Under the pieces are notes generated by a model. It was not told the DNA's origin. It searched no databases and was given only the letters and a program-made list of their open reading frames with translations. A stretch of DNA of 17,128 nucleotides from Dehalococcoidia bacterium (GTDB lineage Bacteria > Chloroflexota > Dehalococcoidia > UBA3495). Where the stretch lies: contig JAPKDE010000033.1 in assembly GCA_028822675.1 (NCBI GenBank), forward strand, positions 1 through 17,128, given 5' to 3'. Below are positions 1 through 7,555 of this stretch, one piece after another. Position 1 is the first letter of the stretch; every line of letters begins with the position of its first letter. Position numbers and translations under genes: made by a program.

Positions 1-146
1 AACGCTACGAGGCAATGGGCGTGGAGCAGGTGTTCTTGCTGTCAGCCATCGGCCCACAGAAGCATGAAGAGGTGATGAACACGCTGACAATGTTTGGGAA
101 GCATGTCATTCCCCACTTCAGGGCCAAGGAAAAAGCCAACGCCTAG
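1..146 (+). CDS. Luciferase-like flavin oxidoreductase, C-terminal fragment
   Basis: The window opens inside a gene read from base 3 (first full codon CGC) to a TAG at 144-146. The 47 visible residues, beginning RYEAMGVEQVFLL and ending FRAKEKANA, resemble the C-terminal helix region of LLM-class (bacterial luciferase-like) flavin-dependent oxidoreductases, where a 'GVEQ/GATH + hydrophobic strand' is followed by 'F...V.P.F'. The N-terminal domain and flavin-binding part lie outside the window, so cofactor (FMN or F420) and substrate cannot be judged. The next luciferase-like gene begins 76 bp downstream on the same strand, so the two may be a co-transcribed paralogous pair. The family call rests on a short tail only. 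Confidence 0.6.
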   Translation, partial: RYEAMGVEQVFLLSAIGPQKHEEVMNTLTMFGKHVIPHFRAKEKANA

Positions 147-222
147 CCCCGCCGATACAAATCAGGCGACACCCAGGCTCAGACGACACACGACAGTCAC
201 CCTAATTAGCCGGAGAGTACCC

Positions 223-1107
223 ATGAAACTAGGGGTTGTATTTCCACAAACTGAGATCGGATCTGACCCAGCCGCCGTGCGTGATTACGTGCAGGCGGTG
301 GAAGCGATGGGCTATTCCCACATGATGGCCTATGACCATGTACTGGGAGCTGACACCAGCCACCATGCCAACTGGGAGGGCAGCTACACCTCCGAGTCCA
401 TGTTCCACGAGCCGTTTGTGCTTTTTGGCTACCTGGCTGGCGTCACTACCACGCTGGAGTTGGTCACTGCAGTGCTGATTCTCAGCCAACGGCAAACTGC
501 GCTGGTTGCCAAACAGGCCGCAGAAGTGGACCTGCTAACTGGTGGGCGGCTCAGGCTTGGAGTGGGCGTGGGCTGGAACCAAGTGGAATATGAAGCCCTA
601 AACCAGGACTTTTCTAATCGCGGCAGTCGCTACGCCGAGCAGATAGAGCTGCTGAGAGAGTTCTGGACCAAGGACACGATCGGGTTCGAGGGTCGGTACC
701 ACAAAGTTGATCATGCTGGTATTAACCCACAACCGATACAAAAGCCCATTCCCATTTGGATGGGCGCTGGAGCCAGGGCTAACCCGGTACCAACAGACCG
801 TGTTCTCAAGCGTGTGGCACGGCTGTCCGACGGCTGGTTTCCCCAGATGCAACCTGGCGACGATGCCAAAGCCACCGTCGAGAGGCTGAAAATATTCGCC
901 GGCGAGGCCGGCCGTGACGGGGAAAGCATTGGGATGGAGCCCAGGATTAACTTGGCGGACGGCAATCCTGAACTTTGGCAGTCTCAGGCAAGAGCCTGGG
1001 AGGAAATGGGTGCCACTCACGTGTCGGTGAACACGATGCGGGCCGGGTTAAGCTCGCCTCAAGACCACATCAATGCAATTCAGCAGTTCAAAGAGGTAAT
1101 CGGCTAG
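223..1107 (+). CDS. LLM-class flavin-dependent oxidoreductase (F420/FMN type)
   Basis: This 294-residue protein belongs to the luciferase-like monooxygenase superfamily, TIM-barrel enzymes using FMN or F420 to oxidise or reduce small organic substrates in the cytoplasm. The N-terminus MKLGVVFPQTEIG is the classic first strand. The stretch DLLTGGRLRLGVGVGWN at about residues 104-120, followed by E-x4-G-x-R-x2-E-x2-E, is the core family signature, and a PIWMGAGA segment follows. The same frame is open back to an ATG at 94, but that would overlap the preceding gene. ATG 223 is preceded by GGAGAG at 212-217 and gives the normal family N-terminus. The length is typical. The stop (TAG) lies 6 bp from the converging kinase pseudogene. 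Cofactor choice and substrate are unknown; the GGRLRLGVGVGWN form is common in F420-dependent subfamilies. Confidence 0.9.
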   Translation: MKLGVVFPQTEIGSDPAAVRDYVQAVEAMGYSHMMAYDHVLGADTSHHANWEGSYTSESMFHEPFVLFGYLAGVTTTLELVTAVLILSQRQTALVAKQAAEVDLLTGGRLRLGVGVGWNQVEYEALNQDFSNRGSRYAEQIELLREFWTKDTIGFEGRYHKVDHAGINPQPIQKPIPIWMGAGARANPVPTDRVLKRVARLSDGWFPQMQPGDDAKATVERLKIFAGEAGRDGESIGMEPRINLADGNPELWQSQARAWEEMGATHVSVNTMRAGLSSPQDHINAIQQFKEVIG

Positions 1108-1113
1108 CAAAGC

Positions 1114-3097
1114 CTATTCGGGCCACCCGGTGGTGCTTGCTACAGCCTCACTGGCGTGGTCTGCTGGAATCGGTTCTTCCATTGTGAGCTGAAGTCTGAC
1201 CGTGAAAGTAGTGCCCGCTTCCGCTTTGCTGTGAACGTCCAGCCTGCCATTGTGTTTGGTCAGCACTTGCTGACAAACGGCCAAGCCCAGCCCGGTGCCT
1301 TGGATTTTAGTCGTGTAGAGCGGCTCAAATATCTTTTCCAGCTCTTGAGAGTTCATCCCTGGTCCGGTGTCGGTGATGGTGACTTCTGCCATTGGATCCA
1401 CTTTTTGCACGGCAATGGTCCATCTGCCACCGTCCACCATCGCCTCATTGGCGTTGACGATTAGGTTGGTAAACACTCGGCTCAGTTGGTCGGAGTCCGC
1501 CTGAACGTTCACCGGCTTCAGTCCAAATCTGTTGTTCACTGTGATTCCATTTGGGATGTCGATACCCCCAAGTGTGGTCTTCAGAACCTCGCCAAGGTTC
1601 ACTGCCGTGTATGAAGGCAACGAAATTCTGGTGAATGAGATCAGGTCTTCAATGATCTTGTCGCATTGAGTGATCCGGTCATCCATTACTTGCAGGTATT
1701 CGGTAACTCGGGGTTCGGGAGTGATCTGACCAGCCTTTGCTAGCCGTGATTTCAGGAAAATATCCCGTTTCTGATTGCCCCACGTGGATTTCGTATATCG
1801 TGGGCAACCCCAGTAGACAACTCGCCAAGGGCTCCAAATTTCTCCGTCCGGACCAACTGGCTCTGGGCATCAAGGAGTTGCACGTTGGCCTGTTGCAACT
1901 CCTCGGTCCGTTCAAGAACGCGGTGCTCCAGGTCCCGGTTGGCCTGCTTCAGTTGATTATTCTTCTCTTTAAGCCGGTCAGACATGCGATTGAACTCGCG
2001 GGCTAGCGTACCCATCTCATCGTTGGTGTTCTCTTCAATCCTGAAAGAAAGATTGCCGTTTCCGATTTCAACTGCACCGTCTCTCAAGCGCAACAGCTTC
2101 CGGGTGATGGCCCGGGTGACCATGTAGCCGACGCCCAATACCAACAGTGACAACGCAGCGGTTACCATAAGGAGATTGGCTACCAGGCTGTCTCGGAGTC
2201 CCACAACTGGCGATTTGGTCAACGACACTAAGAAAGCACTGCGGGATACATTCCCCAGTGCCACCGGCACGTAAGCGGTTTTCAATTTCTTGCCGTTAAT
2301 TATCGCTGAACCGACCACCACCAGGCCGCTTCGGGCTCCCATCACCGATTAATTGTCTGGGATTATAGAGAAATGCGTGGGCGGATCAGTGGATGTATAC
2401 GATACGGATGCCGCTTCTCCGCTTTGGTTCAGCAGGGCCAAGATGGGGTATTTACGTTCAAAGTTCGTCTCTGCCAATGCATTGGAGTCGATCAATTTTC
2501 CAACACCGATCGACCCAATGAAAGTTCCAGAGTCCATTAGCGGTCGGAGGGAAACCAATAACCCTCCCTCAGGTGTCCGCACCATCTTGGTTGGCTGCTG
2601 CTCAGACATACCCAAGGATTTCAGTTCGTTGATCTGTTGCTGATCAACTTCCATTCCGGTCCGGTGTTCGTGACCAAGCTTCAGGCCATTACGGTCTACT
2701 ACTTCCAGGTGTTGCAGCTCAAATCTCATCCTTGAATCTGCAAGATTGACCTGACGACCAGGGAATCTGATTCAAGCACTGATTCGAGAAGTATTCGGTT
2801 TTCAGCCAGAGTAGATGCTGATTTTTCCAAGTCATCGCCGAAGAGTTTAAGGCGCTTATCAACCAGAAGAATCTCATCTTCCAGCCGCTCCGTGCCGGTG
2901 ACCGACGCCAATTGGTTCAACCCAGTGACTGTGAGCGGTAGGGTTACTGCAAGAGTCAGGGCCAGGGGTATTACCACCAGTAAGGTCAGCTTGGTCGACA
3001 GCGAAAAACCCCTCCGAACGGAGAAGCCCGGGAGACTGAGTCCTTCGAGTCCGATCGATTTACGGGGTTCGCGATGTAGTAATCGTGGAATATTCAT
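1114..3097 (-). pseudogene. Disrupted membrane sensor histidine kinase (two frameshifts, one in-frame stop)
   Basis: Read together, the pieces form one sensor kinase of about 660 residues. Fragment 3097-2726 has a transmembrane helix (LTLLVVIPLALTLAVTLPL) and the start of an extracytoplasmic sensor region. Fragment 2729-2352 continues that sensor and ends at an in-frame TAA (2349-2351). The same frame resumes to 1752 with a second transmembrane helix, a HAMP linker, a coiled coil and the phospho-acceptor box STGVAHDIRNP (His codon 1800-1802). The last part, to 1114, holds the ATPase domain with N box NLIVNANEA, G1 DTGPGM, F box FEPLYTT and G2 GTGLGL. The first frameshift lies near 2727-2735. 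The second is at the A4 run 1757-1760, where one missing base separates GIFS-stop from FLKSRLAKAG. Arg replaces the usual Leu after the H-box NP. No response regulator gene is adjacent. Decay is more likely than sequencing error because the lesions are confined to this gene, but errors are possible. Confidence 0.85.
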
Positions 3098-3357
3098 CGG
3101 TTTGCTTGGAATTTCAGTTGTTTAGCCGCTGAAACAGGTGCCATGGTGAGTATTAGAACCACTGACTACAGGCAGCGCCGGTAACCGTTGTGATACAACC
3201 TTACCTTTGGCTAATGATTGGAAAATACGAATGCCGGATTGAAACTGAAGGCCAATATCCGCCCTTCAACTTAATTGGACAAATCTCTCAAATATAATCA
3301 TGGCACCTTCAGTTGATAGACCTAAGTGCCGCTAGACTCGATTGTTCGTCCACTAGT

Positions 3358-3372
3358 GTCTAATTATTAGAC
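3358..3372. promoter_or_regulatory. Perfect 7-bp palindrome, candidate operator
   Basis: GTCTAAT and ATTAGAC flank a single central T, giving a 15-bp perfect inverted repeat. A third copy of the GTCTAAT half-site occurs at 3439-3445, about 110 bp before the SRAP start. The position between divergent genes would suit a dimeric regulator site. No regulator gene is nearby and the site could be coincidental in A+T-rich DNA. Confidence 0.35.
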
Positions 3373-3404
3373 CCACCGGGCCATAACCTCGGCCAATGTG
3401 GGTC
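3370..3404. repeat. Interrupted inverted repeat able to form a hairpin
   Basis: GACCCAC (3370-3376) pairs with GTGGGTC (3398-3404). Inside it GGCC (3379-3382) pairs with GGCC (3391-3394) around an 8-nt loop, with a small CG/AAT internal loop between the two stems. No T-run follows on either strand, so it does not look like an intrinsic terminator. It overlaps the end of the palindrome at 3358-3372. It could be a leader structure or protein-binding site, but the function is unknown. Confidence 0.4.
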
Positions 3405-3552
3405 ATCAGGTAGTTTCTGGCTTGGAGTAACGCCCTCGGTCTAATACAGAATTGATTACTGAGTTGATTATGGGGCCCGTCGAGATTATTATTTTTAGAC
3501 GTCTGGTTTTCATCAGTTTGGTTCGGTTATTTGGTTCGGAGAATTTGACATT

Positions 3553-4326
3553 ATGTGTGGACGATTTACGCTCACATCCAATATGGACGACCTTCAGGGA
3601 AGGTTTGGTTTTTTGTCCCAATACGCGGAATCCAAAAGCACGGGATCTGAATACTTTGAACACGGCCCCCTGTATAACATCGCGCCCACCCAGCAGGTGC
3701 TAACCGTGACTAACGACGGCCAAAAACGAGGGGAGCCGATGCGCTGGGGGTTGGTTCCGTTCTGGGCCAAAGACCTGAAGGTAGGCGCGCGCATGATCAA
3801 TGCCGTTGGTGAAACAATCGCGACCAAGCCAGCCTTCAGGGCGGCGTTCAAAAAACGCCGCTGCCTGGTTCTGGCCAACGGCTTCTACGAATGGAAGAAG
3901 GATGGCAACAGAAAGCTGCCCACCTATTTTTACCCAAGCAACGGCGAACCCATGGCCTTTGCCGGATTATGGGAAGCCTGGAAATCCCCGGAGGGCCAGG
4001 TGGTCCAGTCATGCACCATCATTACAACGTCGGCAAACCCCACGATTGAGCCACTGCACAACCGGATGCCGGTCATCCTGTCTGACGAGACCCAAGCCTT
4101 GTGGCTGGACCCGCTGACCGAAGACGCAAAAATCCTTGAGCCGTTACTGATTCCCGCACCTGTGGAGCTGCTGGCCTCCCATCCCGTGGCAGAGATAGTA
4201 AACTCCGTGAGAAATCAGGGTCCGGAATGCATCGTGCCGCTTTCGGAACGATTAGAAACCGCGACAGAAAATGCGACAGAAAACGACCCAGAAAACGGGG
4301 CTGCGAGCGGTCGTCTGTTTCCCTAG
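3553..4326 (+). CDS. SRAP-domain protein (YedK/HMCES family), abasic-site DNA-protein crosslinker
   Basis: Proteins of this family protect abasic sites in single-stranded DNA by forming a covalent thiazolidine link through Cys2, which becomes N-terminal after the initiator Met is removed. The sequence opens MCGRFTL, with Cys2 in place. The other active-site residues are recognisable: Asn83 in RMINAVGETI, Glu113 in NGFYEWKK and His169 in EPLHNRMPVIL. The motifs NIAPTQQVL (about 42-50) and MRWGLVPFWA (63-72) are also diagnostic. At 257 residues it is slightly longer than E. coli YedK, because the C-terminal tail carries a short acidic/Asn repeat (TEN-TEN-PEN) before GRLFP. GGAGA at 3538-3542 lies 10 nt before the ATG. 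The MFS gene starts 13 bp after the stop, so the two may share a transcript, although their functions are not obviously linked. No LexA-type operator was identified upstream. Confidence 0.95.
   Translation: MCGRFTLTSNMDDLQGRFGFLSQYAESKSTGSEYFEHGPLYNIAPTQQVLTVTNDGQKRGEPMRWGLVPFWAKDLKVGARMINAVGETIATKPAFRAAFKKRRCLVLANGFYEWKKDGNRKLPTYFYPSNGEPMAFAGLWEAWKSPEGQVVQSCTIITTSANPTIEPLHNRMPVILSDETQALWLDPLTEDAKILEPLLIPAPVELLASHPVAEIVNSVRNQGPECIVPLSERLETATENATENDPENGAASGRLFP
4261..4296 (+). repeat. Three in-frame 12-bp tandem repeats in the SRAP tail
   Basis: Units at 4261-4272, 4273-4284 and 4285-4296 read GCGACAGAAAAT, GCGACAGAAAAC and GACCCAGAAAAC. They encode ATEN, ATEN and DPEN. The period is a multiple of three, so copy-number change would lengthen or shorten the disordered tail without breaking the frame. 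Confidence 0.75.
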
Positions 4327-4339
4327 TCCCTATCCAACT

Positions 4340-5563
4340 ATGGCCACTCCCCAACAAAACACACCCAACCAGGACACTCCCCCCTACAGCAGATACCGTC
4401 TGGTGATGGCGGTCTTGGTCTTGGCCGGTCACTTGAGCGTTGGCCTCAACGTCTTTGCGGTTTCACCTCTACTCACTCTGGCTATTGACGACTACGACAT
4501 CAACCGGGCGACTGCCGGACTACTGGTTGCCCTGCCTTTACTGGTGGCGGCAGCCGTGGGCTTGCCCAGCGGAATACTAATCTCCCGTATCGGCCTGCGT
4601 CGTTCTTTCATGATTGGCTGGGCGACCATTGCCCTAGTTTCTCTTTCCGGATTCGCGCCCAACTTCATCACATTGTTGTTGCTACGGTCTGGCATCGGCG
4701 TGGGGTTCGCCTTCGTGCTAACCGGAACCGGGCCATTGTTGATGCAGTGGTTCCGGCCCAAAGAAGTAACGGTGATGAACGCCCTCACCACGGCGGCGTT
4801 GAGCCTGGGCATCGCCCTGTCGGTGGCCACAGCCGCGCCATTGTCCAAGATGGTCGACTGGCAGATGGTATTAACTATCTTTGGCCTACCCGGAGTTGTC
4901 GGCTTGGTGGCCTGGATTGTCTGGGGTCGGGCCACCGGCGGTACGCCCATGAAGTCTGGCGGCATATCCCTGAGTGAGGTTGGCATGGTGCTGCGCAACC
5001 GCGCAGTGGTGCTGCTATTAATCGCCGACGCTGGAATTTTGGTCCAGTACTCTGCCTTCACAGGATGGCTGCCGACTTTTTACAACGAAGACCGGGGTAT
5101 CTCCCTGTCCCAGGCTGGCTTCATCACTGGGTTGCTGCCCCTCGTAGGCGTGTTTGCCGTGTTAGCAGGCGGGGCCATTGCCCTGCGGGTAACCTCGGCC
5201 CGGACTTTATTCGTTAGCTCCGGTTTGCTGGCCGGAACGGGCGGGTTGGGCGCATTTTTGCTTCCCAACCCCGAATGGATCTACCTGGCGGTGGTCGTTA
5301 TGGGCATTGGGTCTTGGCTTTACGTCCCCACTCTGCTCACATTGCCCATGCAGATGGAGGGAATGACCCCGGAACGGGTGGCGGTGGTCTGGGGTTCTCT
5401 GCTGACATTTGGCGGGTTTGCCATGTTTGTCGCGCCCATCTTGGTGGGCGCACTGCGTGACGTCACCGGATCATTCTTCCCCGGATTGGCCATCTGCGCC
5501 GCCGCATCGTGGGCGCTTCTGTTTGCCGGCTTCCTGCTGCCCGGCAATGTCGAAGAAACCTAG
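4340..5563 (+). CDS. MFS transporter
   Basis: This 407-residue protein is a major facilitator superfamily carrier in the inner membrane with about twelve hydrophobic helices. After a hydrophilic, Pro/Gln-rich N-terminus (MATPQQNTPN), helix 1 starts near residue 22. The loop between helices 2 and 3 carries a motif-A-like stretch, SGILISRIGLRRSFMIG, and the basic loop after helix 6 (WGRATGGTP) marks the centre of the protein. The length is typical of 12-helix MFS proteins. The frame is open back to 4271, but that would overlap the SRAP gene. ATG 4340 follows the SRAP stop by 13 bp. No clear Shine-Dalgarno precedes it, so translation may be coupled to the upstream gene; ATG 4406 is a possible alternative start. 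The pattern is reminiscent of the CynX/NimT-like anion-carrier branch, but the substrate cannot be assigned. Confidence 0.88.
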   Translation: MATPQQNTPNQDTPPYSRYRLVMAVLVLAGHLSVGLNVFAVSPLLTLAIDDYDINRATAGLLVALPLLVAAAVGLPSGILISRIGLRRSFMIGWATIALVSLSGFAPNFITLLLLRSGIGVGFAFVLTGTGPLLMQWFRPKEVTVMNALTTAALSLGIALSVATAAPLSKMVDWQMVLTIFGLPGVVGLVAWIVWGRATGGTPMKSGGISLSEVGMVLRNRAVVLLLIADAGILVQYSAFTGWLPTFYNEDRGISLSQAGFITGLLPLVGVFAVLAGGAIALRVTSARTLFVSSGLLAGTGGLGAFLLPNPEWIYLAVVVMGIGSWLYVPTLLTLPMQMEGMTPERVAVVWGSLLTFGGFAMFVAPILVGALRDVTGSFFPGLAICAAASWALLFAGFLLPGNVEET

Positions 5564-5620
5564 GCACGAACTAGGCCGACCACAATCCGATTGACAACCC
5601 AAATCGCGGCGCGTACCTTA

Positions 5621-5690
5621 AAGCCGTCACGCCCACGACCACGTTTGATCTAGGTAAGCCCGTCACTCCCACGACCGAGTTTGGTCCAGG
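5621..5690 (+). repeat. Two imperfect tandem copies of a 35-bp unit before the CMD-like gene
   Basis: Copies at 5621-5655 and 5656-5690 share AAGCC(C)GTCAC, CCCACGACC and GTTTG-type blocks with scattered mismatches and one single-base insertion. They lie in the 157-bp gap before the AhpD/CMD-fold gene, ending 30 bp before its ATG. They might be duplicated regulator sites or simply a recent slippage duplication. Confidence 0.55.
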
Positions 5691-5720
5691 GCACAAATCC
5701 GCACATTTTAGGAGACTGAC

Positions 5721-6278
5721 ATGGGTAGAATTCCAGCCGCGACTCGTGAGACTGTTCCCAGCGACCAGACCGCCGAATTTGACCAGTTGCTTGCCGGTGC
5801 GGGCTCCGTGCCCCTGGTAGGACCTGGTTCAATATTCTGGCACGTCCCAAAGGCTCAGCAAGCGGTCACGGCCCTGAACAATTACCTGCGCAACGATTCG
5901 TCTCTGTCCGATAAGACCTTGGAACTCACAATGCTGGTCACAGCCCGCGAGAATGACTGCATGTACGTCTGGAACGCCCATGCCGCCTCCGCCCGCGCCG
6001 CCGGAGTGCCCGACGCCGTGGTGGACGCCGTTAGAGACCGGAAGGAGCTTCCCGCACTGGCGCCCGACGAAGCAGCCGTCATCAACTACGTCCAGGAGTT
6101 CTATCGCACGCACCGGGTGAGCCGCGGCGCCTACCAATCAGCAATCGAAGTGTTCGGCAAGCAGGGCTTGATAGAACTGTCGCTGGTCATGGGCAACTAT
6201 GCCCTTATCGCCGTTGCGGTCAACTCATTTGACTCTGAGCTACCAGCCAACCGCACCGAGCCGGTGCTGCCCATTTAA
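5721..6278 (+). CDS. Carboxymuconolactone decarboxylase/AhpD-fold protein with one motif cysteine
   Basis: This 185-residue all-helical protein has the CMD/AhpD fold. Members are either lactone-pathway decarboxylases or thiol redox partners of peroxidases. The core reads TLELTMLVTARENDCMYVWNAH. Relative to AhpD (Glu-x11-Cys-x2-Cys-x3-His) it keeps Glu68, Cys80 and His87, but the second, peroxidatic Cys position is Val83. It therefore cannot form the usual CxxC disulfide and is more likely a CMD-type enzyme or a binding protein than a peroxidase partner. AGGAG at 5710-5714 sits 6 nt before the ATG, a strong start. The epoxide hydrolase gene begins 23 bp after the stop on the same strand, so the two are probably an operon, which suggests a shared catabolic route. 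The two TGA-containing AhpD-like genes at 14923-16807 are distant relatives with a different active site. Confidence 0.88.
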   Translation: MGRIPAATRETVPSDQTAEFDQLLAGAGSVPLVGPGSIFWHVPKAQQAVTALNNYLRNDSSLSDKTLELTMLVTARENDCMYVWNAHAASARAAGVPDAVVDAVRDRKELPALAPDEAAVINYVQEFYRTHRVSRGAYQSAIEVFGKQGLIELSLVMGNYALIAVAVNSFDSELPANRTEPVLPI

Positions 6279-6301
6279 CCCGATTATATGAGAGAGTTAT
6301 C

Positions 6302-7453
6302 ATGGCTGTTGAACCGTTCAAGATAGATGTTTCAGACTCAGTCCTCGACGATTTGCGAGCGAGGCTGGAGCGTACCCGGTGGCCGGACGAATTACCCGGC
6401 ACCGGTTGGGATTACGGGAGCAATCTTGACTACATCAAGGAATTGGTGGAGTACTGGCGCACCAAGTTTGATTGGCGCGCCCAGGAAAAGCTGATTAACT
6501 CATTTTCCCATTTCAAGACGGAAGTAGACGGCCTGGGGATTCACTTCATCCACGAGAAGGGCAAGGGGCCAAATCCCATGCCTTTGATCGTGACCCATGG
6601 TTGGCCTGGCACGTTCTTTGAGATGCACAAAATCATCCCGTTTCTGAGCGACCCGGCCAACCACGGCGGCAACCCCGCAGACTCTTTTGATGTCATTGTC
6701 CCGTCGATGCCTGGTTACGGGTTTTCAGACCCCACCACCGAGCGTGGTCTGGACGTGCTCAGCGTTGGCGACCTCTGGGCCAAACTGATGTTAGAGAACC
6801 TTGGTTACCCACGTTTTGGCGCTCAAGGTGGTGACTGGGGTGCCAGCGTCACCGCCAAATTGGGTTTCTCCCATCCCGACAAGGTAATTGGCATCCACTC
6901 TACTTCCGTAACTAGACCCACTCCCTACATGGGCCCCGGCTCCAGGGAATTGTCCGATGCCGAAAAGGCAATCATTCGACACCGGACCGATTGGCAGGCA
7001 TCCGAGGGCGGCTATGCCCACATCCAGGGCACTAAACCTCAGACACTTTCCTATGGACTGAATGACTCGCCCGCCGGATTGGCCGCTTGGATCGTGGAGA
7101 AGTACCGCACGTGGAGCGACTGCGGCGGCGACGTTGAGTCTCGGTTCACCAAGGACGAATTACTGACCACCGTCATGATCTACTGGGTGACCCAGTCCAT
7201 TGGCTCATCCACCAGGCTCTATTACGAGACCAACCGCAAACCCTGGGACCTGAAACAGGGCGAGCGAATAGAAGTCCCCTGCGGCATTGCGTCGTTCCCC
7301 GGCGAGAACACAGTCCCACTCCGGGAATGGGCTGAGCGCTCCTACAACGTGCAGCATTGGACCGACATGCCCAGCGGCGGACATTTTGCCGCCCTGGAAG
7401 AACCGGTAAATCTGGTGGCGGACATCCGCGACTTCTTCCGGCCTTTACGGTAG
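6302..7453 (+). CDS. Epoxide hydrolase, EHN-domain alpha/beta hydrolase
   Basis: The 383-residue protein opens epoxides to diols through a covalent ester intermediate. The first roughly 105 residues are the EHN N-terminal domain typical of microsomal-type and fungal epoxide hydrolases (FKIDVSDSVLDDLRARL, TRWPDE, then YWRTKFDWRAQE). The hydrolase core follows: oxyanion motif HGWPG at 99-103, nucleophile Asp178 in QGGDWGA, acid Glu335 in FPGENTV and base His361 in PSGGHFAALEEP. The 26-residue acid-to-His spacing is that of the family. A Tyr pair at 307-308 (LYYE) is a good candidate for a ring-polarising tyrosine. The triad is complete and the length is normal, so it should be active. No signal peptide is seen, so it is cytoplasmic. 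GAGAG at 6290-6296 precedes the ATG, and it follows the CMD-like gene by 23 bp. The natural epoxide is unknown; it could accept products of the monooxygenases nearby. Confidence 0.95.
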   Translation: MAVEPFKIDVSDSVLDDLRARLERTRWPDELPGTGWDYGSNLDYIKELVEYWRTKFDWRAQEKLINSFSHFKTEVDGLGIHFIHEKGKGPNPMPLIVTHGWPGTFFEMHKIIPFLSDPANHGGNPADSFDVIVPSMPGYGFSDPTTERGLDVLSVGDLWAKLMLENLGYPRFGAQGGDWGASVTAKLGFSHPDKVIGIHSTSVTRPTPYMGPGSRELSDAEKAIIRHRTDWQASEGGYAHIQGTKPQTLSYGLNDSPAGLAAWIVEKYRTWSDCGGDVESRFTKDELLTTVMIYWVTQSIGSSTRLYYETNRKPWDLKQGERIEVPCGIASFPGENTVPLREWAERSYNVQHWTDMPSGGHFAALEEPVNLVADIRDFFRPLR

Positions 7454-7555
7454 CCAAGAATCTCGATTCGTCTCGTATGAAACGCTGTATATTCTGGAAT
7501 ATTATCCACATAAAAATTGGCTGCAACGACCCTACGCATCTGACAGCGTACTAGC

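Larger units (their letters stand above)
3098..3552. other. Divergent intergenic region without a gene
   Basis: This 455 bp stretch separates the kinase pseudogene (minus) from the SRAP gene (plus). I see no convincing coding frame; short open frames here have no family resemblance and no ribosome site. It contains a TATAAT at 3293-3298 without a well-spaced -35 (TTAATT at 3271-3276 is the best, 16 bp away), a perfect short palindrome at 3358-3372 and a larger hairpin at 3370-3404. It is A+T-richer than the flanking genes, as expected for a divergent promoter region. Confidence 0.6.

Noticed and set aside
1105..1142. Partial hairpin (AGCAA...TTGCT, CCACC/GGTGG) between the converging luciferase-like gene and kinase
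   Set aside because: The stems are interrupted and there is no T-run; too weak to call a terminator.
1679..1915. 78-residue open frame on the minus strand inside the kinase region
   Set aside because: It is the third frame across the frameshift site; the kinase sequence continues from the frame above into the ATPase fragment, and this frame has no family features.
4492..5061. Long open frame antisense to the MFS gene
   Set aside because: It is a shadow of the MFS coding frame with no recognisable domain; long antisense frames are common opposite G+C-rich membrane-protein genes.
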